Source of the DNA: Conidiobolus incongruus B7586
Taxonomy: Eukaryota > Entomophthoromycota > Entomophthoromycetes > Entomophthorales > Conidiobolaceae
Reading direction: 5' to 3'
Assembly: GCA_000697335.1 (NCBI GenBank)
Contig: JNEM01006336.1
Location: 1-10,221 of the forward strand
Length of the DNA: 10,221 nt
A model generated the notes under the pieces. It did not search any database and had not been told where the DNA came from. It saw only the letters and a list, made by a program, of their open reading frames with translations. Below, piece by piece: positions 1 to 8,468 of this stretch. Position 1 is the stretch's first letter; each line of letters begins with the position of its first letter. Made by a program: the position numbers and the translations under genes.

Positions 1-489
1 TTGTTCCATGCTTGTGCCCACTCCAGTGTCAGCATTGTTGGGTAATCTAGTGATCTTAACTCTTCTAATGGCTTCGTCCTCCACGTAAGCTTTGATAGGT
101 TTGAAGGAGTTACCTTGGCAAGAGAAATTGGTATCGAGGGCAATGTCTCTTTCTTCCCGAGTTGGGAAGGAGATTTCGATATACTTATTGGCTGAGCGGG
201 TGTCCAGCGAGGTGGCTCCGAACTGTTTATAACACTTGAAGGCTTCCCCAGCTAATTGTTCAAGGGTGAGGGTAATGGTGGGGTAGCCAGGAATTGGTTT
301 TCTATTATCCATCAAGTTGGTTCTACTGGCGTTGATGATTAAGGCATTGGATCCTTGGGATCGGGGGACTAGGGCATCATCACTGCGGAGGATATTCGCA
401 AACGAAGTTATTTGTGGTACGGGTACCTCTGGAGGGGTTTCTCCCCTTTGAAGATTAGATTCCGGGTTCGGGATGACCTCCACCGGCAT
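1..489 (-). CDS. GC-rich partial protein, possibly retroelement ORF1/Gag-like (3' end outside window)
   Basis: The minus strand is open for 163 codons from an ATG at 489-487 to the left edge without a stop. An in-frame TAG lies a short way upstream, so this ATG is the natural start. The protein begins with a Pro-rich, disordered-looking stretch (about residues 1-30), then SFANILRS, then a segment at about 45-150 with alternating strand- and helix-like stretches (ALIINASR, TITLTLEQLAGEAFKCY, KYIEISFPTREERDIAL, EAIRRVKITRLP). That segment could be an RRM-like nucleic-acid-binding fold, as in ORF1/Gag-like proteins of retroelements; this is a guess from general appearance, and no zinc knuckle is visible before the edge. 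GC is roughly half, far above the flanking DNA and above the neighbouring genes, which fits a mobile or recently arrived sequence. It could equally be a lineage-specific host gene. The reading frame is well supported; the function is not. Confidence 0.55.
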   Translation of the reverse strand, partial: MPVEVIPNPESNLQRGETPPEVPVPQITSFANILRSDDALVPRSQGSNALIINASRTNLMDNRKPIPGYPTITLTLEQLAGEAFKCYKQFGATSLDTRSANKYIEISFPTREERDIALDTNFSCQGNSFKPIKAYVEDEAIRRVKITRLPNNADTGVGTSMEQ

Positions 490-1032
490 TGTTGTAGTAA
501 GATGAGTTCTGATTATGCTCTAACTAGAGATGAAGTTATTACTTATTTTAAAGATAGTAATTACTACTGGGTAATGGTTCTGTGATAAAAACCTTGGTTT
601 GTTTTGAGAGAGAAATCGTTGTTATAACCGTGTATTGACAATTAGGAATTTATGGGATTGTTCAGAAATGATGATAAATTAAATATAAGATTGTTTGATT
701 TGAACAGCAAATCTAATCAATTTGAATCTTCTATATCATTTAAATTGATTACTATAGCCATATAAATTGAATTGAGTGGTTTATTATTATTATCTCTATA
801 TACTTATTTATTAAAATTAAATAATTTACTTAAAATAATGACAATAGTTTATATTTTAATTAAGATATATTGAATCTGTTATATTGTTAGTTCGAAACAT
901 TATTGCAAATTAAAAAAGTTAATAATTTGTTAATTAATATATTTATTTAGAAGTGATTGAAGTATACTTAATATAAAAATATACTAAAATAAATAGATGC
1001 ATGATGCCATAATTTCAATGGTTATAAATAAA
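490..1032. other. AT-rich spacer between two minus-strand genes
   Basis: This 543-base spacer holds the 5' flank of the left-edge reading frame and the 3' flank of the pyrimidine kinase. The part nearest the left gene (490-640) is less AT-rich than the rest. TTTATT at 942-947 reads AATAAA on the minus strand, 86 nt beyond the kinase stop, and could serve as its polyadenylation signal, although such hexamers are common by chance here. I see no coding potential and no RNA gene. Confidence 0.6.
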
Positions 1033-1887
1033 TTAAAATTCAATTTCATCATGAAAATGATTCAAAGGTCCGTTTCCACTGCCTACGGGGAAGCCAAGTT
1101 TAATAGCACTATTCACATATTTGATCGCTTTACCAATCGCTGTCCTGACATCGTACCCACGCGCCAAGAAAGCGGCAATTGAAGCGGATAGCGTACAACC
1201 TGAGCCGTGAGTATGGATGGAAGGAATAAAAGGATTCTTAAAGAAATCGAATTTTTCGCCATCATAACCCACGTCAATGGTCCACTTGCCATAAGTGTAA
1301 ATACCATCCTGGATACGCTGCTCATTTTCGTCGTAGGGAGCATGACCACCCTTAATCAGCACATAGTTATTAGTAATTTTATATAATTTTTTAGCCGCAA
1401 TTTTCACATCTTCTAAACTTTTGATATTCATTCCTGATAAGATTTGAGCTTCGGGTAAATTCGGTGTGAACACATAAGCTAATGGGAGAATTTTATCAAT
1501 CAGAGCGCTGATGGCGTCCTCATTTAGGAGCTTGGGTCCCTTCGTAGCTACCATAACGGGATCCACCACTAATTTGGTGATCTTATACTGTTTGACTTTT
1601 TCAGCTACGTGGTTGATCACTTCAATACTACTTAACATTCCAGTCTTAGCTGTATCGGTCCCAATATCAGTCATAATGGAATCGAACTGGCTGTCGATGA
1701 ACTCCGTAGACACTGGAAAAATCGCCTGAACTCCTAAAGTATTTTGGGCAGTCAGTGCAGTAATCACCGAAGTTCCATAAACCTTCAAACTTGTGAACGT
1801 CTTTAAATCGGCTTGAATCCCAGCACCTCCTCCACTGTCTGATCCAGCAATTGTCATAGCTTTACCAATTTTTTGATTATTCAACAT
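1033..1887 (-). CDS. THI20: Hydroxymethylpyrimidine/phosphomethylpyrimidine kinase (thiamine biosynthesis)
   Basis: This enzyme phosphorylates 4-amino-5-hydroxymethyl-2-methylpyrimidine to the mono- and then the diphosphate, the pyrimidine half of thiamine. The 284-residue product matches the ThiD/Thi20 ribokinase-like fold throughout. The N-terminal substrate loop GSDSGGGAGIQADLKT is at 15-30, VVDPVMVATKG at 107-117, FTPNLPEA at 140-147, VLIKGGH at 176-182, and the anion-hole/catalytic motif HGSGCTLSASIAA at 227-239 with the expected reactive Cys231. The ATG at 1887-1885 sits 13 codons before the first conserved motif and needs no intron. Yeast Thi20/Thi21 carry an extra C-terminal TenA-like domain; here the protein stops right after the kinase domain and no TenA-like coding follows before the next gene. 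It is therefore a stand-alone kinase, and the Thi20 symbol applies to this domain only. Pyridoxal kinase is less likely given the ThiD-type motifs. Confidence 0.95.
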   Translation of the reverse strand: MLNNQKIGKAMTIAGSDSGGGAGIQADLKTFTSLKVYGTSVITALTAQNTLGVQAIFPVSTEFIDSQFDSIMTDIGTDTAKTGMLSSIEVINHVAEKVKQYKITKLVVDPVMVATKGPKLLNEDAISALIDKILPLAYVFTPNLPEAQILSGMNIKSLEDVKIAAKKLYKITNNYVLIKGGHAPYDENEQRIQDGIYTYGKWTIDVGYDGEKFDFFKNPFIPSIHTHGSGCTLSASIAAFLARGYDVRTAIGKAIKYVNSAIKLGFPVGSGNGPLNHFHDEIEF

Positions 1888-2030
1888 GTTCTTAATTTGT
1901 GTAAAAAAATTTATATTAGAATTCCTATCGTTGTCAAATTCATCAAAATAAAATAATTAATTTGTATTAATCTATATTTATGGGTTATGTGATAAATGCA
2001 ATATATGTGACTTTTGACTGGTATTAAGAA

Positions 2031-2038
2031 CCAATTGG
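2031..2038. promoter_or_regulatory. Candidate CCAAT box (CCAATTGG, both strands)
   Basis: CCAATTGG is a palindrome that presents a CCAAT pentamer on each strand, about 144 nt upstream of the pyrimidine kinase start. CCAAT boxes bound by the HAP/NF-Y complex commonly lie at this distance in fungi. Other CCAAT pentamers occur in the same spacer (for example near 2267 and 2530), so this is only a candidate. Confidence 0.25.
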
Positions 2039-3116
2039 AAAAATTAGAACTGCTTTCATTGACATCAACAACAATCGAAATTTTTTAAATTAGAAATGAT
2101 TAAAACCTGATTTTGAAAATTGAGAGTTGAAGAATTATCATATTAAAATTCAAAACACTCAATCAAAAGCACTGTGATATAATCAAAGTTTTATATAAAA
2201 ATCTTACAATTGATAATTGTTCCATTTTAATGAACTTTAAATGCTAAGTTGCTTGTTTTTCTGCAATGATCAAAACCAATTAATTTTCAAATATTATCAT
2301 AATTAATCAATCTAGCGATCTCATAATTATTATCAATAAAAATATACAAGTTGAAATTAAAATGACGAATAAGAATATTGTTTATAAAACACAAATTTAA
2401 TTATAAAATAATATATTTGGGATTAATCAATTTTTTCAAAGAATATCTTTGAATTTGATTACACTTACCTTATTAAGCATTCTTGAACATTAAATTCAAT
2501 AAAATCTAAATAGACCAAAAGAAAATTCCAATAAGGGGAACCCTGAGTTCTTAAAAATGCATTTATCCAATTTCTAAAAAGAACTTATATTAATTAATTA
2601 TTAAATTCAAAATGACATAAATTGAATTGAATAAAATTATTTAATTTAATATGATTAATTTAATAATATTGAATGAAATCTTTAATTTTATATCAAGGAA
2701 ATAGATATAAGGATTTAAAAAATCAAATATGGCCAAAACCACAAATTTTAGTTACATCAGGTTATGTGTAATAATTTGAAAAAATTTATTTTATTAAATA
2801 TAACTGACAAATATTTTTAAAGCTTTTTCATTAAACTATATGAGTCTCTCTTTCTTCCATAATAGTAATATTTTTTAGGAAATTAATCCATTGTTTTCAC
2901 AAAATAGTATGTTCATTAGAAATACAGTAATGATCATCAATAGAAGATAATATAGCATTACAATTTATTCAAGTTATAACAAAGTAGATGACATTTAATA
3001 TAATTAATATTGATCAATTTAATAGATATAAAATCTATCAGATTAACAGAATCCATCTAACTGTGAATGTTCTATTTTAAGTAAAATCAAAACTCTTTTC
3101 CAAAAGGATCAAATTA

Positions 3117-3125
3117 ATGAGTCAT
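3117..3125. promoter_or_regulatory. Gcn4/CPC1-type site ATGAGTCAT upstream of HOM2
   Basis: ATGAGTCAT is a perfect match to the ATGASTCAT consensus of the bZIP activator Gcn4 (CPC1/CpcA in filamentous fungi). It lies 146 nt before the aspartate-semialdehyde dehydrogenase ATG. In yeast, amino-acid biosynthetic genes, HOM2 among them, are activated by Gcn4 under amino-acid starvation, so motif, distance and target agree. I noticed no other full match in the window. Binding in this organism is an inference. Confidence 0.6.
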
Positions 3126-3271
3126 GATGTTTCACCAACTAAAATAAAAATCCCATAACAAAGTCTGAGAACGCTCCACTTTGAATATCAGTCATAAATA
3201 TCAGATCAGCACTTTAGAATGTTTTAAATCTTAATAGCCTAAATATTAATACTAATAATAAAATATTCTAA

Positions 3272-4422
3272 ATGAGCCAAAATTCTGAAAAATTTAAAGT
3301 TGGTATCTTGGGTGCCACCGGCACTGTTGGTCAACGTTTTATCTCCCTTTTGGAGAATCATCCACAATTTGTGGTTCATAAGTTGGGTGCTTCATCACGT
3401 AGCAGCGGTAAGCCCTATTACCAGAGTGTGAGATGGAAGATGACTGTACCTATTCCTGAAAATGTAAGAAATTTGGTTGTTGAAGAATGCGTCCCCGAAG
3501 CTTTCAAGGAGTGTGACGTCGTTTTTTCAGGTTTGGACTCAAGCGTAGCTGGGCAAATTGGTATTTGATATTATCTTAAGTTTTATTTGCCAATAACATT
3601 AAATCAATACATTTAGAAAAGGCATTTGTCGAAGCTGATTTAGTCGTATTCTCCAATGCTAAGAACTATCGTCAAGATCCTCAAGTTCCTTTGGTCGTCC
3701 CTACAGCCAATCCTGAGCATTTAGATTTTATTCCCCTTCAAAAGCAAATCCGCAGCTTGAATAAGGGTTTCTTAGTTACTAATGCTAATTGCTCAGTCAC
3801 CGGCTTAGCAGTTGTCCTCCGCGCTTTAGAAGATGCTTTTGGTCCCATTTCCCAAGTTATCGTCACCACTCTTCAAGCCATCTCCGGCGCTGGATACCCA
3901 GGATGTTCCGCTTTAGATCTCTTGGACAATGTCGTACCATTTATTGGTGACGAAGAAGACAAGATCGAGTTGGAACCATTGAAAATCTTGGGTAAAATCC
4001 ACCCCGACGGCCAACAATTCCAACATCTCAGTCACATGACCGTTTCAGCCAGTGTCAATCGTGTTCCCGTCGTCGATGGCCACACAGAAGCCGTATCTAT
4101 TAAATTCGCTAATCCCAATCCCCCCACACCTCAACAGATCATCGAGGCTTTGGACAAATACCAAACTGAATGCCAACAACTCCAATGCTTTTCGGCTCCC
4201 GAAAAGGCTATCGTCGTCACTGTAGACGAAGATCGCCCCCAACCCCGATTGGATCGTATGAACGGCAACGGTAACTCTGTCACAGTTGGTAGAATTAGAG
4301 AGTGCCCCATTTTTGATGTCAAATTTACTCTTTTGGTTCACAATACTATCTTGGGAGCTGCTGGTAGTAGTATATTAAATGCTGAAATCGCAATTGCTAA
4401 AGGATATCTTAAGAAACATTAA
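3272..4422 (+). CDS. HOM2: Aspartate-semialdehyde dehydrogenase, two exons
   Basis: This enzyme reduces beta-aspartyl phosphate to aspartate semialdehyde with NADPH, the second step of the aspartate pathway leading to threonine, methionine and, where present, other branches. The exons are 3272-3560 and 3617-4422, joined in phase 1 to give 364 residues, almost the same as yeast Hom2. The NADP-binding loop GATGTVGQRF starts at residue 14, GASSRSSGK is at 39-47, SNAKNYR at 109-115, the catalytic cysteine lies in NANCSVTG (Cys155), LQAISGAGYPG is at 182-192, and the catalytic histidine lies in VDGHTEAVS (His252). A DRPQPRLDR segment and VGRIRE, conserved in the fungal-type enzyme, follow near the C-terminus. 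The ATG is followed at once by the conserved N-terminal strand, so the start is firm. A Gcn4-type site lies upstream. Exon 2 uses many C-ending codons compared with its surroundings, which suggests good expression. Confidence 0.97.
3561..3616 (+). other. HOM2 intron (56 nt)
   Basis: The intron starts GTATTT and ends TTTAG, with a plausible branch site in AATAACAT. Reading into it gives a stop after two codons, whereas removing it joins QI to EKAF and restores the family alignment through SNAKNYR. The phase is 1. Confidence 0.93.
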
Positions 4423-4768
4423 ATTACTCAGTTAATATAATTTTATAAAACTAACCATATAACACTAATTCTTTATTTCTCAACATTTTATTATTAATTT
4501 GATTAAAGAATTTAAAATATTTTTTCATTATAATAATTAACACTTATTAAATAGTATTTAATATTTTTAAAGGTTTAATTATTTCTATAAAATTTTTCAA
4601 TCAATTAATATTTTAATTTGAAACCAAACTGAATAGATAATTTAATAAAATCCCATAAATTTATTTATTTTAAATTATTTATTTATATACCATCACCAAT
4701 TATCAAAAATAATATATTTAATTTAATAACAAAAATATCACTTAAATTTAATCTGATCAACAAAATCA
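4423..4768. other. AT-rich spacer between HOM2 and PUS4
   Basis: This 346-base spacer is nearly all A and T. A TATATA at 4684-4689 and a CCAAT at 4696-4700 lie 70-85 nt before the PUS4 start and could be promoter elements, but neither stands out from the background. Nothing else is visible. Confidence 0.4.
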
Positions 4769-5765
4769 ATGGTATTAGCAATAGCAAAACCTAAATTTAG
4801 CGGATTAGTATGTTTCTATAAACCTCAAGGTGTTGGTAGCACCAACGTAGTTAGATACCTCCAAAAAGTATTGAACTGTTACTACTATGACTTGAATTTG
4901 GATACTGTCAAAGTACCTACAGGATTCCTTCCATCTCCTAGTAAAGTTGGAGATCTGGCTAGGAAGGTCGGTCATGGAGGTACTTTGGATCCGTTGGCAG
5001 AAGGATGCTTAGGTAATATATTATAATGATTATATTTAATTGTTGATTAAATAATATGTAATCAATAGTATTGGGAGTTGGAGAAGGTACCAAAATTTTG
5101 AACAAATTTTTAAACTGTACAAAAGTATTTCTGTTATATCATAAATATTCTTTTCAAAATTGAATAACTTCAAAATCTAGGAATATTTGGCTACTGGTAA
5201 ATTAGGAATTGAAACCGATTCATACGATATTCAGGGTACAGTTAAAAAGGAATTACCTTATGATCATATTAATCAAAAATTGTTTGAGGACACTTTGGAC
5301 CAGTTTCGAGGTAGTATTTTGCAAACACCTCCCAAGTAATTCATTCAATAATCATATAACTTGAACTTAAATTTACAATGAATATTTAGATTCTCTGCAA
5401 AACAAATCAATGGCAAACGCCTATACGATTTAGCACGCAAACAACCCGACATTCATGTCACCATCCCACCAGCTCGAGTTCACGTGCATCAACTCACATG
5501 CAACCAGTTGGAATTTGACGCTGACGGCAATCTCTTACCAACTTTTAAACTCCAAATGGAAGTGAGTAAAGGGACCTACGTCCGCAGTATCATCCATGAC
5601 CTGGGGCAAAAACTTGGGTGTGGAGCGACCATGACGAATTTGATCAGAACTCGACAAGGCCCCTTCACTCTGGATCACTGTATTAAGATGGAGGATGCTA
5701 AAAATTTAGATTTATTGAAATTTCATTTGGATGAAAGCTGGAAATTGATTAAGCAAATGAATTAG
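4769..5765 (+). CDS. PUS4: tRNA pseudouridine(55) synthase (Pus4/TruB family), four exons
   Basis: This enzyme converts U55 in the T-loop of tRNAs to pseudouridine; yeast Pus4 acts on both cytosolic and mitochondrial tRNAs. The exons are 4769-5012, 5069-5124, 5181-5335 and 5390-5765, giving 276 residues in one frame. Conserved TruB elements appear in order: [13 protein letters not shown] at 12-24, the catalytic motif [12 protein letters not shown] at 68-79 with Asp74, VLGVGEGTK at 82-90, [16 protein letters not shown] at 101-116 with the active-site-loop Tyr115, [16 protein letters not shown] at 150-165, and [13 protein letters not shown] at 212-224, then LIRTRQGPF. All TruB catalytic motifs are present. 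The protein is shorter than yeast Pus4 and ends soon after the catalytic core, with no C-terminal PUA domain visible. No clear mitochondrial presequence is seen. AATAAA at 5837-5842, 72 nt after the stop, may be the polyadenylation signal. Confidence 0.96.
5013..5068 (+). other. PUS4 intron 1 (56 nt)
   Basis: The intron starts GTAATA and ends AATAG, phase 1. Removal joins AEGCL to VLGVGEGTK exactly as in TruB proteins. Reading through meets a stop within a few codons. Confidence 0.93.
5125..5180 (+). other. PUS4 intron 2 (56 nt)
   Basis: The intron starts GTATTT and ends TCTAG, phase 0, with a likely branch site in AATAACTT. Removal joins LNCTK to EYLATGKLG. The exon before it is only 56 nt long. 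Confidence 0.92.
5336..5389 (+). other. PUS4 intron 3 (54 nt)
   Basis: The intron starts GTAATT and ends TTTAG, phase 2, with a possible branch site in ATATAACT. Removal restores the [13 protein letters not shown] motif; unspliced reading hits TAA at the junction. Confidence 0.92.
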
Positions 5766-6769
5766 ATAGCTGAGTTATAGAATTAGATTTGAATAGACTA
5801 TTTATTTATTTATTTTATATAAAAAGTTTAGTGTATAATAAAAATTGATTTAAGTTTGATTGTTATTGTATTATGTAATTATAGTAATTGTCTGCTTTCG
5901 TTGTCAATATGGCTTAAATTGGGAATTATTGATTAAAATTCAATAAAAAATAACTGTTATCCATATTTAATCAATACGATTAAGTTAATTATAATTTTCA
6001 TGACCAACGAAATTCAATTGGAACCAAGAATTTTTCATTTTTCAATAAGAATTTACCATAATTTTTTTTTGAAAATTAATTATTTTAATTAATTGTAAAA
6101 ATTTTTAATCATTAATATTCATAATATCATATTAAAATATGAATACTAGTTTGGGATGACATATAAAAATTCTTAAATTTGATACTTCGAATACAATAGA
6201 TTCATAAATATTCCTAGTATTTATAGATTTCTTGAATTGGATAATGAAAGAAAGCTTGTAAATACTCTTAAAACTATTCTTTACGTTTAATACTTGATAT
6301 TCAAAAAGCAACTCTTATTTATTTTATTCAAAGAATTAATGATTTGAAATTTTAATGTGAATATAAAAATATACCGGATTATCTATAATCTACAAATTAT
6401 TTTATCAATAATTTATATTTAAATATATCACCTATTTATTATTCAAAGTAATAATGGTTGAAATCTTGATTATTGGAATGTATATTGGTTCTTATTAATT
6501 AAATAAAATTAATTATCAACGTATTATAATGTAAATTTTCAATCAATTTATTGAATAATAAAGTTTCATTGAGCGATAATATCTTGACCACTGCTATATT
6601 CGTTGTTATATACAGTTAAACCAATAGAATGATTTGAATAGATCACCATGCTCAAATTTCCATTATATTCACGTATCACAATTCAACTTATCTTTGTTTG
6701 ATATTAACCCGGATTGGTATAAATTACAGCTTTGAAGTTAATTTCATCAATATCACAATTGATATTACA
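5766..6769. other. AT-rich spacer with the RNase promoter at its right end
   Basis: This 1 kb spacer shows no coding frame. A perfect 9-bp inverted repeat with a 3-nt loop at 6075-6095 is built only from A and T and may be chance. From about 6570 the sequence is less extreme and looks like the RNase promoter: GATAA at 6575-6579, CCAAT at 6620-6624, TTATCT at 6688-6693 (AGATAA on the other strand), and ATTGGTATAAA at 6713-6723. The GATA-type hexamers are too common in such DNA to carry weight alone. Confidence 0.5.
6713..6723 (+). promoter_or_regulatory. Candidate TATA box with adjoining inverted CCAAT
   Basis: TATAAA at 6718-6723 lies 46 nt before the RNase ATG, directly after ATTGG (an inverted CCAAT). 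The distance suits a TATA box with a short leader. TATAAA-like hexamers are frequent here, so support rests on position and the GC-containing flank. Confidence 0.35.
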
Positions 6770-7504
6770 ATGAAACTCTTCTCTGGCTTAATCTTACTTT
6801 CATCACTTGCTGTCACCTCTGCTAACCCTTTGGAGACAGCTTTCCGCTCATGTCCCAATGTTCTCTCCTGTACTCAATCCGTTGATACTTGCTGCAGTCC
6901 AAAATTTGGATTAGTTGTCTTAGCACTCCAATGGATCTCCGACTTGGGACCCGATAATGCATGGACAGTTCACGGATTGTGGCCCAACGAATGTGACGGT
7001 AGTCATGGCCCATCCAACGGATGTGATGATGATCGTCACTACGACAATATTGACGAACTTGTAGCAGCTGATCGCAATTTAGAATCTCAAATGAATACCT
7101 ACTGGGCATCCTACAAAGGGGATAATCCCTCATTCTGGAGTCACGAATGGAACAAGCACGGTACCTGCCTCAGCACTATCGAACCCAGATGCTACTCCAA
7201 CTACCGTACCGGTCAGGAAGTCCGTGACTATTTCAAGCAAGCTCTAGCGCTCCGTGGTCAATACGATCTCTACAAAATCCTCGCCAAAGGCGGCGTTACC
7301 CCAGGGCGTACCTACTCCAGAGACCAGATTAACAATGCTTTCGAAAATGAATTGGGATATTCTGTCACTTTGAAATGTAAGGGTAAAGCTCTTCAGGAAG
7401 TAATATTGAACTTCAAAGTCAAGGGAGCTAACAGCTATGTGTTGGTAGATGCTGAAAATGGAGGTAACTGTCCATCTAAAGGTATTCAATACCAAAACAA
7501 ATAG
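6770..7504 (+). CDS. Secreted ribonuclease T2 family enzyme (RNase Rh-like)
   Basis: This predicted secreted endoribonuclease cleaves single-stranded RNA through 2',3'-cyclic phosphates, probably to scavenge nucleotides outside the cell or in the vacuole. The ATG at 6770 is followed by a classic signal peptide (MK, then hydrophobic residues 3-17, likely cleaved near Ala18). The frame stays open further upstream, but without an ATG. Both T2 active-site segments are complete: WTVHGLWP at 65-72 with His68, and FWSHEWNKHGTC at 122-133 with His125, Glu126, Lys129 and His130. Ten cysteines (28, 34, 41, 42, 75, 85, 133, 141, 203, 234) match the five-disulfide fungal pattern. At 244 residues the protein is a catalytic domain only, lacking the C-terminal extension of yeast Rny1. 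Similarity to Rhizopus RNase Rh is strong (CCSP..GLVVL, GPDNA, NKHGTC). Position 73 is Asn where I recall RNase Rh having a base-recognition Asp. There is no intron. AATAAA at 7568-7573 may be the polyadenylation signal. Confidence 0.97.
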   Translation: MKLFSGLILLSSLAVTSANPLETAFRSCPNVLSCTQSVDTCCSPKFGLVVLALQWISDLGPDNAWTVHGLWPNECDGSHGPSNGCDDDRHYDNIDELVAADRNLESQMNTYWASYKGDNPSFWSHEWNKHGTCLSTIEPRCYSNYRTGQEVRDYFKQALALRGQYDLYKILAKGGVTPGRTYSRDQINNAFENELGYSVTLKCKGKALQEVILNFKVKGANSYVLVDAENGGNCPSKGIQYQNK

Positions 7505-8330
7505 ATTTTAACAAATTATCTTGTATCAATTATTATATTGAAATTTTGATAATCAATTTTGAAATTAAATAAAATTAACCCAATTTTCATATAAAATTCT
7601 ATCTATCTAATCAAATTTATATTCTAATGATTGATATCCTTTAAAATATACACATATATTGCTATCACTAACTTGAATATTTTCCATTTCACTAATAATT
7701 TAAAAAAATAATACTGGTATTTTATTATATTTTATTTGTTTTAATCAATTTAAATAAATTAAGTTCTTTTAAATTAAATTAATAAAGTATGATAGATAAA
7801 TATATAGACTAATAATTGCGCATTTTAATATTATTCATATTAATAAATTTTGATTTAATTAAAATTATTCCTATCTTCATATATCATTTAACTGATTTTA
7901 ATTAATTTTAATAATAAATTTAAAAAAATTCATTTTGATACAAATATAATAAAAATAATAAAAGAATTATAACGGCGATAATATTATATTAACTTCATAT
8001 GTAAACAATCCAGTATTTATCAAAGATTTGTTATAATATTCAAGCTTTCGATATATTGAATGATAAGTTATTTAATTGATATCAGATCCATATCAAAATT
8101 ATATAATTATAATACACTCAAATCATAAAATCTTTTTACAACTTCAATAACAATCATTTATATATACAGAAATTAACTATTAATGTTGATACTTTTATAT
8201 TTCACAGTATTAGTTATATTTTATATTAATTATTAAAATAATTTATTTTAAATTTTTCTAAAATTTAACTATATAAATAAATTTTACTCATAATTTTATT
8301 TTTGAATAATATTAAATTATTACAAATTTT

Positions 8331-8351
8331 AATAATTAATAATTAATAATT
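8331..8351. repeat. Tandem repeat, AATAATT x 3
   Basis: Three head-to-tail copies of the 7-mer AATAATT. It probably arose by slippage in A/T-only DNA. Confidence 0.7.
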
Positions 8352-8445
8352 ATATTAAATAATATTAAAAAATATAAATATTTTTTTAAATCATTTAAAA
8401 TAGTTAGTTTGAATAATTTAATAAAATAAGTGGTATAATATACAT

Positions 8446-8468
8446 AAATTGACTAAAATTGACTAAAA
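8446..8468. repeat. Tandem repeat, AAATTGACTA x 2.3
   Basis: Two full copies and a partial copy of the 10-mer AAATTGACTA. It stands out because the unit contains G and C in a region nearly without them. It lies about 370-390 nt upstream of the TMA16 start and could be a duplicated factor site or simple slippage. Confidence 0.75.

Larger units (their letters stand above)
1888..3271. other. Divergent AT-rich intergenic region
   Basis: This 1.4 kb spacer separates the minus-strand pyrimidine kinase from the plus-strand aspartate-semialdehyde dehydrogenase, so it carries both promoters. Most of it is AT-rich with no sustained reading frame on either strand. Base composition becomes more balanced at about 3115-3215, just upstream of the dehydrogenase, where a Gcn4-type site lies. 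I looked for hidden exons and for a thiamine riboswitch and found neither. Confidence 0.6.

Noticed and set aside
885-905. AGTTCGAAAC resembles a tRNA B box.
   Set aside because: There is no matching T-stem, no A box at the right distance and no cloverleaf in the surrounding AT-rich sequence.
2101-2860. Possible thiamine pyrophosphate riboswitch upstream of the pyrimidine kinase (an AACCTGAT reads on the minus strand at about 2756-2763; CCTGAG lies near 2548 on the plus strand).
   Set aside because: The pieces lie on different strands, the CTGAGA and GGGG..CC partner motifs are missing at the right spacing, and no paired stems form. The match lies nearly 900 nt from the start codon.
5483-5488. 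CACGTG E-box/Pho4-type site.
   Set aside because: It lies inside PUS4 exon 4 and is explained by coding sequence.
6075-6095. Perfect 9-bp A/T-only inverted repeat as a terminator or cruciform.
   Set aside because: Such palindromes arise easily by chance in DNA this AT-rich, and it lies 310 nt past the PUS4 stop, beyond the likely polyadenylation site.
6648-6701. Upstream 17-codon reading frame before the RNase gene, with ATG in good context (ACCATG).
   Set aside because: It lies upstream of the candidate TATA box at 6718, so it is probably not in the transcript. It has no recognisable sequence.
6822-7495. Open frames on the minus strand across the RNase gene (and similar ones across the pyrimidine kinase and HOM2).
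   Set aside because: They are antisense shadows of well-conserved genes; their translations show no domain and an unlikely amino-acid make-up.
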